Source: Dendrolimus kikuchii (taxonomy: Eukaryota; Arthropoda; Insecta; Lepidoptera; Lasiocampidae). Taken from it: a DNA stretch of 64,000 bases. A program made the translations under genes and the position numbers. The notes under the pieces are model-generated. The model searched no databases, was not told the DNA's origin, and was given only the letters and a program-made list of their open reading frames with translations. The DNA lies in NCBI GenBank assembly GCA_019925095.2, contig CM034401.1, positions 19,596,838-19,660,837 on the forward strand, given 5' to 3'. This document shows positions 10,827-23,129 of the stretch, piece after piece (the stretch's first letter is position 1; the number at the start of each line of letters is the position of its first letter).

Positions 10827-11272
10827 TTTTTTTAAGTTTTCGCGACTAGTATACATAATAAAACTATGTTTTAAAGGTTATAAGTTGGTTTGTGTTCTGG
10901 TAATTGAACTTGATTGACAATTTCTTTTTATTTTACCTCTCACCCATTTTAATATTATATAAAATTATTAGAGCTAGGCATGTTTGGCGAAGAGTTTCTT
11001 GCGCCGCTTCTTCTCTTCAAGCTACAACATGTTGCGAAGCGGTGGTAAATTAGATTAGGCTCCCATAAAGTAAATAATAGCCATGAACAAAATTAAAACT
11101 CAATAATTAAAATGAACAAGTTGGCGGTAGGCTAAATAAAACTTTAACAATACTCATTGACACTTGACATCTTTGTCTTCCGTGATCACCGCTACTGAAA
11201 AGTGGCCGAAACGTCGGAATAATAAAAATCAAATTACCGCGTTTAAAACCGTTGAAAAGTAGTTTTATTAAA
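10827..11272 (+). repeat. Dispersed terminal-inverted-repeat element
   Basis: This is the fullest copy of a repeat family also seen at 22570-22845, 28383-28500, 30216-30447, 31838-31900 and 55868-55950. One end reads TTTAAGTTTTCGCGACTAGT followed by AATAAAACTATGTTTTAA; the other end carries the near inverse, ACCGCGTTTAAAACCGTTG then TAGTTTTATTA. There is no ORF, so it is a non-autonomous DNA element. Confidence 0.65.
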
Positions 11273-11551
11273 AATCTACTAACTTAGTTTTCTTTATATA
11301 ATATGCATAATTCAGGCTTTTTGCCAGGTATTGATCTTTTTAAACATATTAGAAAAATTCCACAGACGTATCAAGATTCATCTCTGATATAAGCTGTTAC
11401 ATTTAACATTCTTTAAAGATAGTAGTTAGTGTTTGCCGTAAATAAATATATAAGAAATAATAAACTCGGTTTCCAGTTGGAAATGAATTTTACGGTGCTG
11501 TATTTTGGCAGTGTCATATTGTCATGTTCATCTGGCTATCGAGGTTTGTGT

Positions 11552-11762
11552 TAGAGATGCCACGAACATTCGGTTTTTACTCGGTTTTCGGGCGAATACC
11601 AAATCGTGAAAAAAAATACTATCACATATTACTCAAAAATGATGTATCATATATCATATCAATATCTTCAATCGCAAACTATTGATAGTTAGACTACGTT
11701 GTAACGAATAGTTGAAAAAATGGCCGAATACCAAGAGAAACTGAATATTTGTTGCATCTCTA
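11552..11762. mobile_element. hAT-type MITE with 8-bp target duplication
   Basis: The 211-bp element has inverted ends TAGAGATGCCACGAACATTC and (complement) TAGAGATGCAACAAATATTC. It is flanked by GTTTGTGT (11544-11551) and GTTTGTAT (11763-11770), an 8-bp duplication with one mismatch as made by hAT transposases. It has no coding capacity. A related copy lies at 28270-28622. Confidence 0.8.
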
Positions 11763-11877
11763 GTTTGTATGTCAATGGGGATTGTTCACTTTTTTTCAAT
11801 TTAGCTTTTTGAAAAACCATTTCGAGGAATAGTGTTCCTAATCATTTCTGTCTAGTTAAAATTCCAAAAAACGTACA

Positions 11878-12004
11878 ATCCCCTTGTATTTTGAAAGAAA
11901 TGCGTTTGACATTTATTTGACCTTACTAAATCCTATGACGTCACTTACGTGTGGTGAAATGCATATGAATCCCGTAGCCATTCAGTTTCAAAATACAAAA
12001 GGAC
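11878..12004. repeat. Short inverted-repeat element
   Basis: Arms of about 17 bp (CCCCTTGTATTTTGAAA and the complement of TTTCAAAATACAAAAGG) enclose about 90 bp that include a palindromic TGACGTCA at 11936-11943. Probably a MITE. No target duplication was identified. Confidence 0.5.
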
Positions 12005-12184
12005 CGACATTTTCCTTTTTATGTCATTGTTATGTCATACAACAGCGACATAAACAAACATTTTATTCGACGTACTCCAGAATTAAATTATGTATATATT
12101 ATCTCTTCAGACCAATATTTCTTAAATATCTGTAAAGAGAATACTTACATATGGTCTCTAACTAAAAGTCAAAGAAAAGTGCAT

Positions 12185-12720
12185 TATATAAACGAGCGTC
12201 TTCGTAAATGGTGATTGGAGCGATATCGAAATCTTTTTAAGAGATACGATCCAAAAAATAACCTGTTTACTGATGAGAAGATCATCACGGTGGAAGAAAA
12301 TTTAACTGGCAAAACAATACACCTTGCGCCAGAAGTTAGAAGGACGTCCAAAATCACATATTGGAAACAATGATTTAAGCATCAAGTGATACTTTATTCG
12401 CTGGATAGCAGTGGATTTTCCAACAGGGCTCTGTACCCTTCCATGAAGCTAATTCAATCCAACATTGGTTGCAAGCCAATTTGTCAGACTTTGTTCAGAG
12501 CATAGGTTGGCCTTCGTCGAGTTCTGACTTGAATTCTTTGGAGTATTCTTTATGAACTGCATTGGAGCTAATGGCATACAAAAAGTTCACCAGAACCTGA
12601 ATTTATCTCAAGCGAGCCCAAATCAATAAATGGAAACTAATTGAAAAGATTAGTACCACCATAGAAGAATGGCCTATATCTTTAAAGCTTAATTAATTGA
12701 AAACAAGGATGGCTATTTTA
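12185..12720 (+). pseudogene. Dead maT-type (DD37D mariner) transposase fragment
   Basis: A broken reading frame carries the mariner catalytic core. LFTDEKI holds the first Asp near 12265-12285. The second motif reads QQGSVP instead of the usual QQDSAP, so that Asp is Gly. The third reads SSSDLNSLEY, with Glu where the DD37D copy at 19520-20506 has Asp in NPLDY. Several stops and frame changes are present. Only the C-terminal two thirds survive, and the inverted ends were not identified. It is much more decayed than the other copy. Confidence 0.75.
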
Positions 12721-14142
12721 AATAACTTATTTTTATATATACATAAATCTAGATGTTATTAGTTATAATTCATGTAAACAATATATGAATATTTAACATT
12801 CCTCCAAAAATATTTTAGCTTTACTTTGACTGATGTCTTAAGAGTTCACATTACGAGTTATAAGAATAAGATGGTTTCTATACTGAAAGCAAACTATTGT
12901 GAGTTATAAATTTGTATGTGCCATATATTTATATGAATTGATTAATAAAATATATCTTTTGACTTATTATTTTGCAAGATGAAATAATAAATAACTTTTA
13001 GCAGTTAAACTTGTTTATTTACTTAAACACTTATTAATAATAATTTAGGACATATTATATAATCTTTTCAGAAATGTTCAGTTTTATCTTTTTCTTTTTT
13101 CTGCAGGCTAGCATTTGGTTTTTTCTATACATAAAGTTTTCATGTAAACTGCAGTGGATAAGTCATAAAATTCTATGATCAAGCATAACCCTTGCTTATG
13201 CAGAAAAGTTGTTGCTAATTTTTTTTTAACCTGAAAAAAAAAAGATATAAAGTGTCTATATAATTACTCGCATAGTCCTTATTTAACTCATAATTTTTCA
13301 TATTAGTAACTATGTTACACATCAAAATCATATTATTAAGAGATTTACAATCATTAAGGTATTTGTCACAAATCTTCATATTCCATGAAATCCTTCAAGC
13401 CATAGATGTGCTTAATTAATCACTTTTAAGCCGGCAAGTGAATATATTTAAAACTACTGGAGAGTTTCATATTTTCCGGTAATTTGTTGTATAAGATCAG
13501 ATCCATAACATACATTAGCAATCAAACACACTATCTAACCGCCAGGGCAGTGGTGCAATGTCTGTTCCTTTATTTGTATGTATTTATATGAGATACTTTA
13601 CTTGTATTATAGATAATAATAAAAAAGAAAGAAATAAGAAAGTAATATAAGTTGCTGATTTATTGATTGTACCAAATTATCAAATAAGTAATTAATATTA
13701 TTTTAATCAGTTTCTAATGAATGAGTGAGACATGTAGCTATTTTTCTATAAATAGGTGCACATTTTAGATGAATTTTGACTTCAACACAAATTATGCTTA
13801 CATCAATCATATATTAACTAATAATTAACATTACGGATTTCTTATATGGATGAAATTTACAGACAGGAATAGTAATATACTACACAGGTTATAAAAGGAA
13901 AGAAGGAAGGAAGGAAGATCTATGGACGAACATGTTGAATTTAGAAACCTTCACAAAACTACTTACATCAGGATTTTAGCTCCTCTTATTTCTCCAATAT
14001 GTACTACGAGTATAGCTATGTACTCTAATAACATTACATGTTAGGTAGGTTTAGCGTATCAGCCTTTACAAAATTAACACTCCTATTTGAAGATCCGGCC
14101 ATGTTTAGAAAGAGAAAATATTTAATACATTTTCATTAATAA
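12721..14142. other. AT-rich stretch without genes
   Basis: I see no gene or named repeat apart from a short GAAG microsatellite at about 13895-13918. Confidence 0.4.
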
Positions 14143-14401
14143 AACAGATATACAATGCAAAAGTGGATGGATGCAGAAGTCGTGGAAGGCCACGACACAC
14201 CTTCCATGATCAAATTGATCGTGTACTAGCGGAGGGTGATGTCAGGAGCCTTCAGAACAGACGAGTGTGCATGACAAGAGTTATGAATGTCAAAGAAGCA
14301 AGTGAGGTGTGTAAGAATGGGCCTAAATGGCGCTCTGTTGTTCGTGCCTACCCCGCAAGGGAACTGGCGTGAAGTTATGTATGTATGTATGTATGTATGT
14401 A
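14143..14401 (+). mobile_element. RTE-like LINE 3' end, copy a
   Basis: This 5'-truncated copy holds the last codons of the RTE-like ORF (GCRSRGRPRHTFHDQIDRVL to YPARELA, stop) followed at once by an ATGT tandem tail. The sequence ACATTTT on both sides may be the remains of a target duplication, but this is uncertain. Confidence 0.85.
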
Positions 14402-16164
14402 CATTTTTGTCGGATGACTTTTCTAAGAGAGAAGATTTTTCTAAGGACGAAATTAATTGTAATGAATAATATTAGAATTTAGAAATGCTGCATTAACCGC
14501 CGATCTAAAGCCTAAATACCCAATGTTGCCAGGTTGATAATAGTGAAATTACTAAAATTTGTAATTCTTGTAGGTACACACGTGTGTGTAGGAAAGTAAC
14601 TCCCAACATATTGACTTAAAAAAGACCTTATCGAACATCGCCATGATTTTTAAATTGAAAACTTCGGTAGATACTTCTAGGATGGGGAAAATGCACTGAA
14701 TTCGCACGACCGTCACGCTCAGTTACCAAGTTTTTATCTCTGAAGTGCAGTCCTAACGACTGATCTTTTTTTTTAAAGGTCTGACTAATAATACTCCCCC
14801 CCCCCTCCCCCTCAATTGAAACTGACAATACAACCTTTTTATTTTAACTGGATTGACAACATCATTGGATAATGAGACTATGTCTAGGTATCAGACATTA
14901 TAAAATGATAACCCAAATGTGATACCAAATCAAAGTATTTTAGTGGTCGAATGAGCTTTATCTGTTGCAATCGTCGAAAGAATACTTTATTACAAATTAA
15001 GAAAAGTAATGACATCGCAATGGTGTCTAATAGGTAATTTATGCCTGATTATCAATTAATGGTATTCAGTCTAACTGTACATTATTCAGTTTAAGTTATA
15101 TTATATTGATTTTTCACTAAAGGTCACTTTAAATAACTTAACGGTAACTTTAGAAAATAATAAATGTTGAACACCAAAATATATAAAATAAATCTACCGA
15201 TAAAATTGCTAAGCTGGCCACACTAAAATGATTACGATGTGTCATAATGAATAATGACAGTAACATTTAAATAGTAGCACAGATTAATATGATTATTTTC
15301 TTTTTATAGGCAAAGGAATTAATGTAAGGTTGTCCCCAATGACGTCATCGGATAATTTGTTTAAAAATCGAATTAAAAAAAAACTACCTCTTAAAACACA
15401 AAAATATTCAAATTAGTATCTTAAAATACCCTATTTTACATAATAAAAATATAAAATCAGAGGGTAATTTTTTTTGAACAATCCCCATTGTTCCCAGAAA
15501 TTACTCTGTCTATATAGATGAAATTTAGCAGTAAGATGTATGAAATACTTTAATTGTACATAAGCAAGTGTTTAGAAATTGTAACAATGTTGATTGGTGA
15601 CTTTCATATTTAAGTCAATAAGTCGTTAAGTGCGACTTTGTATAATTAGTTTAAGATTTCTGAAATTCAATGTTGTAGAGCTTAAATATACTATGTATTT
15701 TCAACGAAAATTTATTTAAACATGGTGCATTGGAAAATTTGAGATACAGGGTATTTTGGATTAAAATGTTTCTTTTAAGGTTTTATAGGCAAATAACAAA
15801 AACACAAGACATTAATCCTTTATTATTCTTTTATTGTGCCTGGACTTATTTGGCTGAATTTTAAAAAATATATAAGTTTTGTTGCCATCAAAATTGTGCT
15901 TAAAACCATGTACGCTCGAAATTTGTATGGGCTTTATAGGCTCATTTGCTATTATTATTATAGATATTATGTCTGTATAAATAAACTGTGATTTACAAGT
16001 ATGTATTTATCAAATTTTTATAAAATAAAATTGATGTCCATGTTTGTTCTTAAATTTTATTTATACTTCTTTCTAGTGCTTAAAACACTTGTACTGACTA
16101 AGAGAGGTCATAAATTTTGCCACGTCTTGCATATTATATTCGTTAATATACTTATTCAAGAAAA
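14402..16164. other. AT-rich stretch without genes
   Basis: No gene was seen. It contains a C-rich tract near 14797-14812, a TGACGTCA palindrome at 15340-15347, and a small hairpin (GAACAAT-CCCC-ATTGTTC) at 15476-15493. Confidence 0.4.
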
Positions 16165-16482
16165 TCTATACATATAATAAAATTGTAGAGGTCGAATTTC
16201 TGTACAATGAAAAAAATGCTAAAAACCGAGTCAGGAGGATGGAAGAAGTGAAATAGAACTAATTTAGATTTTTTTTAAATTTTTTGTTTCTTTGTTTGTC
16301 TGTGTGTCTTTTTGTACCAGCTAATCTCCGAAACGACTGGACCGATTTAAATTAAATTTTGTATGGTGGTAGCCTATATCCCTGGTCAACACATAGGATA
16401 CTTCTTATCCCGAATAATTAATGAGTTCCCGTGGGATAGTTAAAAATCCGCGCCACGTGGACGAAGCGCAGGCTTCAGCTAG
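16165..16482 (+). mobile_element. Helitron-like non-autonomous element
   Basis: It starts TCTATACATATAATAAAA after an A and ends ...CTTCAGCTAG before a T, the A^TC...CTAG^T boundary rule of Helitrons. A short hairpin-forming segment (CGCCACGTGGACGAAGCG) precedes the 3' end. It contains the family phrase ACTGGACCGATTT. No Rep/helicase gene is present. Confidence 0.7.
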
Positions 16483-17158
16483 TAATACAATAAAAATATG
16501 CATAAAATGACACTAATATTCATATTAAATCAAAACAAAATGGGAAATATAAAATAACAGAAGATTGTTTGTCGGGCTTCAATTTGATCGGCGAGAGATA
16601 AAAATATGCAGCTTTCTACCAAGCGTCTACTCGGTCAGTTTTAAAAACTTAATCGTTTTTCATCAGAAATAAATAATCAATGGTCTTGACACCGTTACCA
16701 GTGCATGTAATATAGTGTAGTAGTGTGTAGTATATATAATTTCTGTGTCGTGCAATATTTAGATAACTAACTTTTAGCCGGGTAACTCACATTCGGGATG
16801 GCGGTTGAACCCCCAAAACCTCTCCCCTCTGGCTACGTACCCTGATCGGAACTCTCATCCAACACATGAAACACGATTAGCTCAAAGCTAATCGTTGCAC
16901 GCGGATTTCTCTGAAAGTTTGGTATCACGCTGATCAAACCGGCCCAGAGAACTACTAATCAAAGTAGTTTTTTTAATAATGGCTTCAATGCCATTTATGC
17001 ATTGATTTTGCTAGTGTCCTAAAATAGTGATTCCAGCATGCTTCTATGCTTCACATTAGTTTTTCTTCAATACGACAATAGTTTCTATTCTATTCTTGTT
17101 AATGTTGGCTCTAACGCTTTTAGCATTGATTTTGCCAATGTCAGAGAAAAACAGTATA
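16483..17158. other. Unassigned repeat-like sequence
   Basis: The block 16770-16960 is richer in GC than its surroundings and includes an 8-bp hairpin, GATTAGCT-CAA-AGCTAATC. The region 16980-17150 has two diverged copies of a GCATTGATTTTGC phrase. I cannot name the element. Confidence 0.3.
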
Positions 17159-17363
17159 TCTTAATATATATAAATTACGTGTCACGTTGTTTGTCCGCGA
17201 TGGACTCCTAAACTACTTGACCGATTTTAATCAAATTTGCACACCGTGTGCAGTTTGATCCGACTTGAAAGATAGGATAGCTTACATTTGGATCCGGTAG
17301 GTGGCGCTGGAATCGGGTTCTAAATTTTATTTCCTCAGGGCAGAACGTCTGTCGGGACAGCTA

Positions 17364-17364
<1 letters not shown>
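17159..17364 (+). mobile_element. Helitron-like element, short subfamily
   Basis: It starts TCTTAATATATATAAATTAC and ends GGGACAGCTAG before T. It is very similar over its whole length to 36144-36352. No coding capacity. Confidence 0.7.

Positions 17365-17411
<47 letters not shown>
17365..17411. repeat. TA microsatellite abutting a Helitron-like 3' end
   Basis: An uninterrupted TA tract begins at the base after CTAG of the preceding element. Confidence 0.9.
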
Positions 17412-18004
17412 TATAAAAAAAGAAAAATTTATCGGTATGATATTATAGTTAAGGTTTTCTGTAGACCTGTGGGCAAAACAGAACACATAGGTTAGACTAT
17501 CTAAACTAAAGATAAATAGTGTTAGTTGATATAAATTTACATAATATGCCTAGTCTTGCCATAAATATTGTAACAAAGATTTTTTTTTTCTATTGCGAAT
17601 GAAAGAAAAAACGTTTATTTGGTCATCACACAACGAGACATATAGCAATGAATGAATTGTACGGTGATATATACCAAAAAGTCTCGCAATGGTACCAAAT
17701 AGGTGCAGTTCAGCATTTGCCAGGCAACAGGTGCCTGACGCTGGTTTTCAACTGCACCCTGGGACGGACGGATGTCGCACTGTTATTTATATATATGTAT
17801 ATATATAGCATGAATAATATAAATTACATACATAGATATACATACAATTAATATAAACATAATAAATATTAGTACACAGAAAATTAGAAACAAATATTGT
17901 GGGGATACCGATAAAATAAATATTCATTATATATGATACACACGGTATATATGAGATGTAAAATACATATTTATAAACAGAATAGTAGAGGCAGAAGACA
18001 AAAA
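17412..18004. other. No gene seen
   Basis: AT-rich. A less AT-rich part at 17640-17770 contains an inverted pair around GCAACAGGTGC; it may be LINE debris, but I cannot assign it. The 3' end of the minus-strand LINE that follows may extend into this stretch. Confidence 0.3.
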
Positions 18005-19530
18005 TTATAATATATAAATAAGATTGACATTGACGTTCTCTAGTTTCCGTTGCTCATCTAAGAGGTAGTTCTTTAAGTTCTTGCGAAACGTGACAGTTGA
18101 GTGATGTAATTGTCTTAAAGGTGGTGGTATATTGTTCCATATCTTAGATGCAGCATAACGGAAGCTACCCCTAAAGCATGTCAATTTATGAAACTGAAAT
18201 GCTAGTTGGCGGGAGCATTGTCTACCTTTGACTACCCCTCCTCTGGTTACCCAGCTGAGCTTATTATACAAGTACTGTGGCTCTTTGTACTTAAGGACAC
18301 CAAAGAGAAGGCAAGCCAAATGCAGTTTGCGCCTCAGTTTCATTTTCAGTACATGATGCTTGTTTAGAAACGGCGATACGTGGCTCCTTGGAGGTACTGA
18401 AAAACAGAAACGTGCACAAGCATTTTGAACGCGCTGGATTAATCGATCAGTTTTGTTTAAAAGCCGAGGTCCATAAACTGTATCAGCGTAGTTCAATCTC
18501 GAGAGGATTAGTGATTCAGTAAGCTGTACACGTAAATCCACTGCCAGATATGGCCTTATTTTGTATAGGATCTTAAGGCGATAAAAGCAATTTCTTACAG
18601 ATTCAGCTATGTGTTTTTCAAATCTTAGGTGTGCGTCTAATTGTAGTCCAAGATTACGCGAATCGTTTACTCTAACAATAGGTTTATCCATCAATGTAAC
18701 ATTTAAGGCTGAAGGCAATTTCTTTAATTGATTTTTTTGTACCAAAGACTAAATATTTAGTTTTATTAGGATTTAATAATAAACAATTATTATTAGACCA
18801 TTTAGATAATCGTTGTAAGTCCTCGTTTAGATCGTTAATAGCTTGTTGATAATCATGTGGCTTAAATGAGATGTAAATCTGGACATCGTCAGCATAAATA
18901 TGATATTTACAATTATGAATTGAATTAATGATATCCGCACTATAAAGGATAAACAGAATAGGCCCCAAAATAGATCCCTGTGGGACACCTCTATTTAACG
19001 CAGTGAGTGGGGATGATACACAATTCCCATTCCTTGTCTTTAATTCTACGAACTGTTGTTGATTTGTCAAATAACTATGAACAAAGAATAGTTCTTTGGT
19101 CAAAACCATAAAAAGTAAATTTACACAACAGACGGTTTATGTTAATTGCATCGAAAGCACGAGAAAAATCCAACAGCACTAAAAGAGTACACATGCCTTT
19201 ATCTTGGGCTGAGATAATATTATCAGTAACATCTAGAAGTGCAGTTGAAGTGCTACGTTTTTGCCTGAACCCCGACTGTAATGCAACTAATAAGCTATAT
19301 TTTTCCAAATAAACAGTTAATTGGTTGCAGATTACCTTTTCCAAAATTTTAGAAAGACAAGGAAGAATACTAATAGGTCGAAGATCTGTAACATCAGTCG
19401 GATTGGACTTTTTAGGTATCGGCCTAACAGTAGCGATTTTCCATAACTCAGGAAATTTTGAGGATATAATTGACTTATTTACTATATCGGTGATATATTG
19501 CAATGTATGAGGTAAAGTCATAACAAAGTC
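18005..19530 (-). pseudogene. Jockey/CR1-superfamily LINE reverse transcriptase, frameshifted
   Basis: The minus strand encodes a LINE reverse transcriptase spread over three frames. Motifs in order are LRPISILPCLSKILEKV, QSGFRQKRSTSTALLDV, LLDFSRAFDAI (catalytic Asp), GVPQGSILGPILFILY, and YADDVQIY (catalytic pair). A long C-terminal region follows, with AASKIWNNIPPPLRQL near the end, as in jockey/CR1-type elements. Frameshifts lie near 19090-19110 and 18690-18745. The 5' part (endonuclease, ORF1) is absent because the reading runs straight into a maT transposase (see 19520-20506). No poly(A) tail was identified. The exact clade is uncertain. Confidence 0.8.
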
Positions 19531-20506
19531 ATAACAAGCACGCAATCTTTCCATGGGAAAATTCTTCACTGCCAATCATATGGATTGTTTTAGGGACTCC
19601 AAATTATCATGGCGTTTAGAGCAAGTCGTACTCTCTAAAACTGAACATAAATCATAATCCAGTGGATTAAGATCGGAACTAGACGACAGCCAGTTTTCAG
19701 CTCTCATCAAGTCCGAAACGTTCGTTTCCAACCAAGACTGCGTGGACCAAGCTTTATGACCCGGGGCCGAGTCTTGCTGGAAGGACCATTCTTGGTTATT
19801 GAAGATAGTGTTGTTAAGGGGCTTAACTAACTTCTCAAGAATGGTATCTTGATACGCTTGTGCCGATTTTTTGATACCTTTTTCACAAAAATATGGCTCA
19901 GTCACTCCTTCATACCTAACACCCCACCAAACCATCACTGAAGACGGATAATGCCCACGTTGCACTCTGTCGACTAATTGAGAATATTCCTTAGAGCTTT
20001 AGGCATAAATACGGTCATTTTGTTTATTAAAATGTTGCTCAATTGTAAAAATTTTCTCATCCGTAAACAAAATTTTTCTGTGACCTCCCTTTGCGTACTG
20101 CTCCAGTAGTTGCTTCGATTTTACCACCCTATTCTTTTTTAAATTATGAGTTAAGAAATGACCAGTGCGTCTCTTATAGACTGCAAGTCCTAAGTCATCT
20201 TTTAAAATACGCGACATGGTTCTAGGTGAAATCTTTATCTCCCGAGATAAAATCTTTTGCTTTCGGACAGGATTTCTTCGAATTCTTTCCTGCTCTGACC
20301 ACCTTTTTCGTACGAACACTACGTGGACGGCCAGATCTTTTTCTGTCACAATCAGAGGTCTCATTGTACCTATTAATAGCCATATACATAAACATTTGAC
20401 TAATACCAAGTGTATGGAGAGTTTTAAAAATTGCATTTGGCTCCATACCTACTTTGTGTAGTAATGCAATCACAGCGATTCGGTTGTCTTTATCGCCCCA
20501 CTCCAT
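19520..20506 (-). pseudogene. maT-type (DD37D mariner) transposase, broken
   Basis: The product starts MEWGDKDNRIAVIALL at 20506. An N-terminal helix-turn-helix region is followed by SGRPRSVRTKK, then LFTDEKIFTIEQ (first Asp), WSFQQDSAPGHK (second Asp) and SSSDLNPLDYDL (third Asp). By my count 37 residues separate the last two, so this is DD37D, the maT type. Defects are a frameshift near 20310 and stop codons at 19999-20001 and 19576-19578. The end of the transposase (AVKNFPMERLRA) lies below 19576 in the same frame as the following LINE sequence, so the last residues are lost at the junction near 19520-19545. Inverted terminal repeats were not identified. Confidence 0.82.
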
Positions 20507-20607
20507 TTTAATATCGCAAAATGTTGTACAATGAATTGGCGCCAAAATGAGAAAACAATGAACAATCATATAAAAATGACAGATTCCAAATTCAAATGTA
20601 ATATTTT

Positions 20608-20918
20608 ATTTATTGCATAAATTCAGCAGACAGGCAGACGGCCCACTTGATGAAAAGCGGTTACTATCGCCTATGGACATTTGTCACACCAAAGGTGCTA
20701 CAAATGCGCTGCTGCTCTCTTAAGGGAGACTGGAACCTGGTCACTAATGCCGGAACACAACTCAAGGTTGTTATGGCGACATATTTAAGACCAGGGGTAT
20801 TAGCCATCTAGTCGGGCAAATACCCTACCACCTGGCTGTGGGTTGTTTTGTCGCCTCTTACGACAGGCCTCCTGGCCGCAGGAAATTGTATTCTTTCTCC
20901 GTTCCTGCACGGATAAAA
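20608..20918 (-). mobile_element. Retroposon of the poly(A) GC-richer family, copy 1
   Basis: The sense strand is minus: it starts near TATCCGTGCAGGAACGGAG and ends GCATAAATAAA-type sequence at the low coordinate. TAATATTTT flanks it at 20599-20607 and 20919-20927, a 9-bp target duplication. There is no ORF. It resembles a LINE 3' UTR or a SINE-like retroposon; seven more copies occur in the window. Confidence 0.7.
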
Positions 20919-20975
20919 TAATATTTTGTTTCTTTTTAATTCTAACAGTATTTATGGCCAGACGAAGTATATACA

Positions 20976-21333
20976 CTAGCTGATGCCCGCGACTTCGTCC
21001 GCGTCACGATCGCGATGTAGAATACTATCAGCGCCATCTAGTTTATTTAATATGATAGATTAAAGTTTTTTAACTATCTCGCGGGAACTCTTTAATTTTT
21101 AGGGATCAAAAGTATCCTATATGTTGACCAGGGATATAAGCTACCACCATACAAAATTTAATTTAAATCGGCCCAGTCCTTTCGGAGATTAGCCCATACA
21201 AACAGAGAAACAAAAATTTGATAAAAATCTAAATTAGTTCTATATCACTTCCTACACCCCCCTGACTAGGTTTTTAGCATTTTTTTTTCATAGTACAGAA
21301 ATTCGACCTCTACAGTTTTATTATATGTATAGA
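20976..21333 (-). mobile_element. Helitron-like non-autonomous element
   Basis: On the minus strand it begins TCTATACATATAATAAAAC after A (21334) and ends GCATCAGCTAG before T (20975). It is related to 16165-16482 over most of its length, with a different 3' hairpin region (GCGGACGAAGTCGCGGGC). Confidence 0.75.
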
Positions 21334-21339
21334 TGAGTT

Positions 21340-21545
21340 TTGTTAGCCAAAGTGAGAAGAAAGTTCAAGTTGATAGGGCGAGGAAATTCTTTAGATAAGA
21401 TGTCGTACACGGGGGTAATTATTTTGGGGCAGTCAAAGAAAATATGATGGAGTGATCCTTCAGCTAAACCGCATTCACAAATCGAGTGGTCGCGATTTTT
21501 AATTTTCGCTAGGAAGACCGGTGAACAGCAATGACCTAGCCTAAT
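21340..21545 (-). mobile_element. LINE C-terminal zinc-knuckle fragment
   Basis: The minus strand reads RLGHCCSPVFLAKIKN, then CECGLAEGSLHHIFFDCPK, the C-terminal knuckle of a jockey/I-type LINE polyprotein, followed by about 25 residues. No reverse transcriptase is attached. Confidence 0.65.
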
Positions 21546-22569
21546 TTTGGTGCTGACAATGGTTTCTCACACTATCCGGGGATGAACAGTAAGGTACAGA
21601 TAAATTAGCTTCGAGACGTTTTTGCGTTTGTAGTAGTATTTGTATTTTTACAGGAATTCTAAACTTGAAATTTAAATTTCCTTGTACAATCAGCAAAAAG
21701 AGGTTCGTTGCATTTCGAAGAAGAAAATATATTTATAATCAAAAGTCAATGGTGAAAGTCAAATAAACTAGCAAAAAGCTGTGTTTAGAAGGGCTCGCGA
21801 AGTTTTCTACCTATTAATAATTAATTAATTACTGATTATGTATTTTTGCTTAACCAAAAAAATCCGGTGTATTCTTAAGTACACAACACATTCTGTTTAC
21901 ATCGATTTTAGTTTAGTTTTCCATTGTCTAGTTGAATATCACTCGTAACTCAACTCGTAACAACTCGAAACGTAGCCTGCCTTTTGGGCATCTTACCCAT
22001 AGAAGACGGTGATCTAGGCTTAGTATTCTACTTATAGTCTTGAGGGACTATGAGTAGAATACAATACAAATAAGTTAACTTTTCTTGTATTGTATTCGAT
22101 TAAATAACACCCGGAGAACGATTCACAAGTTTCATATTACAAATAAATAAATTCTGTTAATTCAAAATGGATTAATTACTACAATAACTAATAATCATAT
22201 TATAATTCAAATAATAAAACAAAATTAAAACTAAGTATTAAAACTAAATGTTAAAAATATATAAACTAAACTAAACTATAAATAAAGCTATACTTACAAA
22301 ATAACATAAATCTATAAATAAAAAATTGACTCCAAATTCAAAATTAAATTCGAAATGTCTGGAGTTGAAGAATGTTAGTATTAAAATTATGTTTAATATT
22401 AAAATTTATTATTTTAATAACGTTTAATATTATTAGTTTCCTAGTACCTACCTACAAACATATTAAAAGTATATAATAAGTATTAGTTTATTTATTTATA
22501 TTCTGACCGTACACTACTACAAACGCAAAGGCTTCTCGAAAGTAATTTATCTGTATTTTAGACTCGTAA
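21546..22569. other. AT-rich stretch without genes
   Basis: No ORF of interest. A local inverted pair (TATTCTACTTATAGTC... GACTATGAGTAGAATA, about 22023-22060) flanks a TTGAGG centre and could fold into a 14-16 bp hairpin. Confidence 0.4.
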
Positions 22570-22845
22570 TATTTTTTTAAGTTGTCGCGACTAGTGTACA
22601 TAATAAAACTATGTTTTAACGCTTCTTCTCTTCAAGCTACAACATGTTGCGAAGCTGTGGTAAATTAGATTAAGCTTATTCGAATGGCCATAAACAAAAA
22701 TTAAACCTAAATAATTACATTGAACAAGTTGGCGGTCGACTAAATAAAACTTTAACAATACTAAGTGAAAGTGAAGTGAAAATAGGCCTAAACGTCAGAA
22801 TATTAAAAATAAAAAACCGCGCTTAAACCGTTTAAACGCATTATA
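22570..22845 (+). repeat. Dispersed terminal-inverted-repeat element, second copy
   Basis: This copy matches 10827-11272 along most of its length, including the TTCTTCTCTTCAAGCTACAA block and the CCGCGCTTAAACCG end, with a large internal deletion. Confidence 0.65.
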
Positions 22846-22854
22846 TTGTAGACT

Positions 22855-23125
22855 TAGTGCAGCCGGGAGCCCGGAGGCGCAGATATGCGCATGACTTCCC
22901 TCCCTGAATAAAACCGCTTCAGGGGCCCTCTCGCATCAAAGGAGCAGAGGAGTCTTCACCCCTATCGTCGAAGTGAGTTAGCTCTTCCAGGGGCTTTCTC
23001 AGGCACTTATTGCGCTAGGATCGGCGTGGGCGTAACTACGTTCTAAGTCTCATGCCTTTCCTGCCATAAGCGTGGGGCGCGCGAAATGCATTTCACCTGC
23101 CTGAAAAAAAGAAAAAAAAAGGCCG
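22855..23125 (+). mobile_element. GC-rich LINE 3' UTR with A-rich tail
   Basis: A GC-rich non-coding block ends in an A-rich tail at 23104-23121 (A7-G-A9). Composition and layout resemble the 3' UTR of the R1-like element at 5207-7322, though the sequence differs. A 5'-truncated LINE copy is likely. Confidence 0.5.
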
Positions 23126-23129
23126 GGAA

